Shown here piece by piece: positions 63,304 through 64,000 of a stretch of DNA of 64,000 nt. The notes under the pieces are model-generated. The model did not search any database and was not told the DNA's origin. It saw only the letters and a program-made list of their open reading frames with translations. The translations under genes were made by a program, and so were the position numbers. The DNA is from Corynebacterium glucuronolyticum DSM 44120 (GTDB taxonomy: Bacteria > Actinomycetota > Actinomycetes > Mycobacteriales > Mycobacteriaceae), in the NCBI RefSeq assembly GCF_030440595.1, contig NZ_CP047452.1, positions 1-64,000 on the forward strand, written 5' to 3'. Within the stretch, counting starts at the first letter, position 1, and each line of letters starts with the position of its first letter.

Positions 63304-64000
63304 CTAGCTCACCTCCGCCGTCGCGTTTATCCGATCAATGTGCGTGTGGATCTCGATGATCTGGGCGGGCTCGAAGAGATCGAGGACGGAGTAGGCGTCC
63401 AGTGGTGGGGCGCTCAAGTCCCCAATGTGGACGCTACCCTGTTCCACGATGTGGCTGACGAGTTCGCGCATGAAGCCGATTTGGTTGGCGGTGAGGTTAG
63501 TTCCATCGAGGAAGCCCGCGAATTCTGCGCGAACTGCTTCGGCGTCAAGTCCCACCAGGCGGCGGATGAAGAGCCCCAGGTTGTCGCTGCCGGGGATGCT
63601 CCTGCGCACCTGCTCTACGGTTTCTTCGCCTGCTTCGGCGAGCAGCATTTCCAGTGCTTTCATGTCTTCGGCGGTCAGTGGCCTGGCGGTGCGTAGTTTC
63701 TGCATGGCTGTGGACTGGGCGTGGCTGGCGAGGAATTCCTTGAGCCGGGCCTCGGCGCGGGATTCGCCGATGAAGGTGGAAGCGTGGACGGGGCTGAGCT
63801 CGGTTTGCTCGAGCTCACCGAAGGTGTCTTCAAAATCGATGTCCACAAAGTTGCGTTCGCCCTTGGGTATGAATTCCGCGAGCTCGCGGATGACTACGCG
63901 GGCGATGTCGAGGTCTTCGAGGGTGATGCCGTCCCACCACGCGGGGTCTGCCACCTGTTCAAGTACAGTGGCGTGCTTTTGCACGGGGGTGAGGTCCACG
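63304..64000 (-). CDS. hsdR: Type I restriction enzyme R subunit, C-terminal part (runs off the window)
   Basis: The 231 C-terminal residues of an HsdR subunit, continuing beyond the right edge. DLDIARVVIRELAEFIPKGE, FVDIDFEDTFGELEQTELSP, MQKLRTARPLTAEDMKALEM and FMRELVSHIVEQGSVHIGDL correspond to the EcoEI-type HsdR C-terminal domain that contacts the HsdM/HsdS core. The nuclease and helicase motor regions would lie outside the window. The stop is at 63304. Confidence 0.85.
   Translation of the reverse strand, partial: VDLTPVQKHATVLEQVADPAWWDGITLEDLDIARVVIRELAEFIPKGERNFVDIDFEDTFGELEQTELSPVHASTFIGESRAEARLKEFLASHAQSTAMQKLRTARPLTAEDMKALEMLLAEAGEETVEQVRRSIPGSDNLGLFIRRLVGLDAEAVRAEFAGFLDGTNLTANQIGFMRELVSHIVEQGSVHIGDLSAPPLDAYSVLDLFEPAQIIEIHTHIDRINATAEVS

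Overview
The window looks like the chromosomal origin region of a high-GC Corynebacterium-type actinobacterium. It opens on dnaA, has a cluster of DnaA boxes between dnaA and dnaN, and continues dnaN-recF-(DciA/DUF721)-gyrB. Further on come gyrA, a DUF3566 membrane protein gene and the tRNA-Ile/tRNA-Ala pair, a typical actinobacterial order. DUF3566, a DtxR-like iron box, a phytoene synthase and a giant surface protein anchored by C-terminal hydrophobic segments rather than LPXTG fit Corynebacterium. I cannot name the species.

Layout. 0-7.2 kb: replication core. 7.3-9.8 kb: an AbiEi/DUF559-type protein, a small secreted protein, and relics of a type ISP restriction enzyme and an amidohydrolase. 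10-15.2 kb: a siderophore uptake locus (lipoprotein, two permeases, ATPase, divergent ferric-siderophore reductase) behind a DtxR-like box. 15.3-16.4 kb: relics. 16.4-19.7 kb: a BglG/LicT-type antiterminator with its RNA target, followed by a PTS EIICBA (GlcNAc/glucose class). 19.7-21.7 kb: a second AbiEi/DUF559 paralogue, a small toxin-antitoxin-like pair and a conserved hypothetical. 21.8-25 kb: gyrA, DUF3566, tRNAs. 25-31 kb: an accessory stretch with an orphan Phd/YefM antitoxin, an HNH protein, small membrane proteins, an IS256/IS1249-type element with an 8-bp target duplication, and a frameshifted HEPN/Abi-like gene inside a 39-bp direct repeat.

31-34 kb and 59.6-63.2 kb carry two copies of one module (YhgE/Pip membrane protein, TetR regulator, phytoene synthase) that have decayed in complementary ways. 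The first keeps crtB and has lost yhgE. The second keeps yhgE plus an ATPase-like partner and has lost crtB. Two tiny, translationally coupled membrane peptides lie downstream of the intact crtB. 34.7-41.3 kb: secreted trypsin-like protease, a dmsA relic joined to a truncated membrane protein, an FAD/Fe-S D-lactate-type dehydrogenase, and small exported or membrane proteins. 42-48 kb: phosphate genes (lipoprotein alkaline phosphatase, PiT transporter) around an unusual cassette of two RNase H-fold paralogues flanking an anchored Cys-containing protein. 48-52.7 kb: a decayed higBA-like locus, an orphan sugar-binding lipoprotein, an M20 amidohydrolase, an ASCH-domain protein and an IS remnant. 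53-59 kb: a 2040-residue repeat adhesin. The window ends inside a type I restriction HsdR subunit.

The most noteworthy unexplained items are the RNase H cassette, the microprotein pair, the complementary duplicated module, and the HEPN insertion bounded by long direct repeats.
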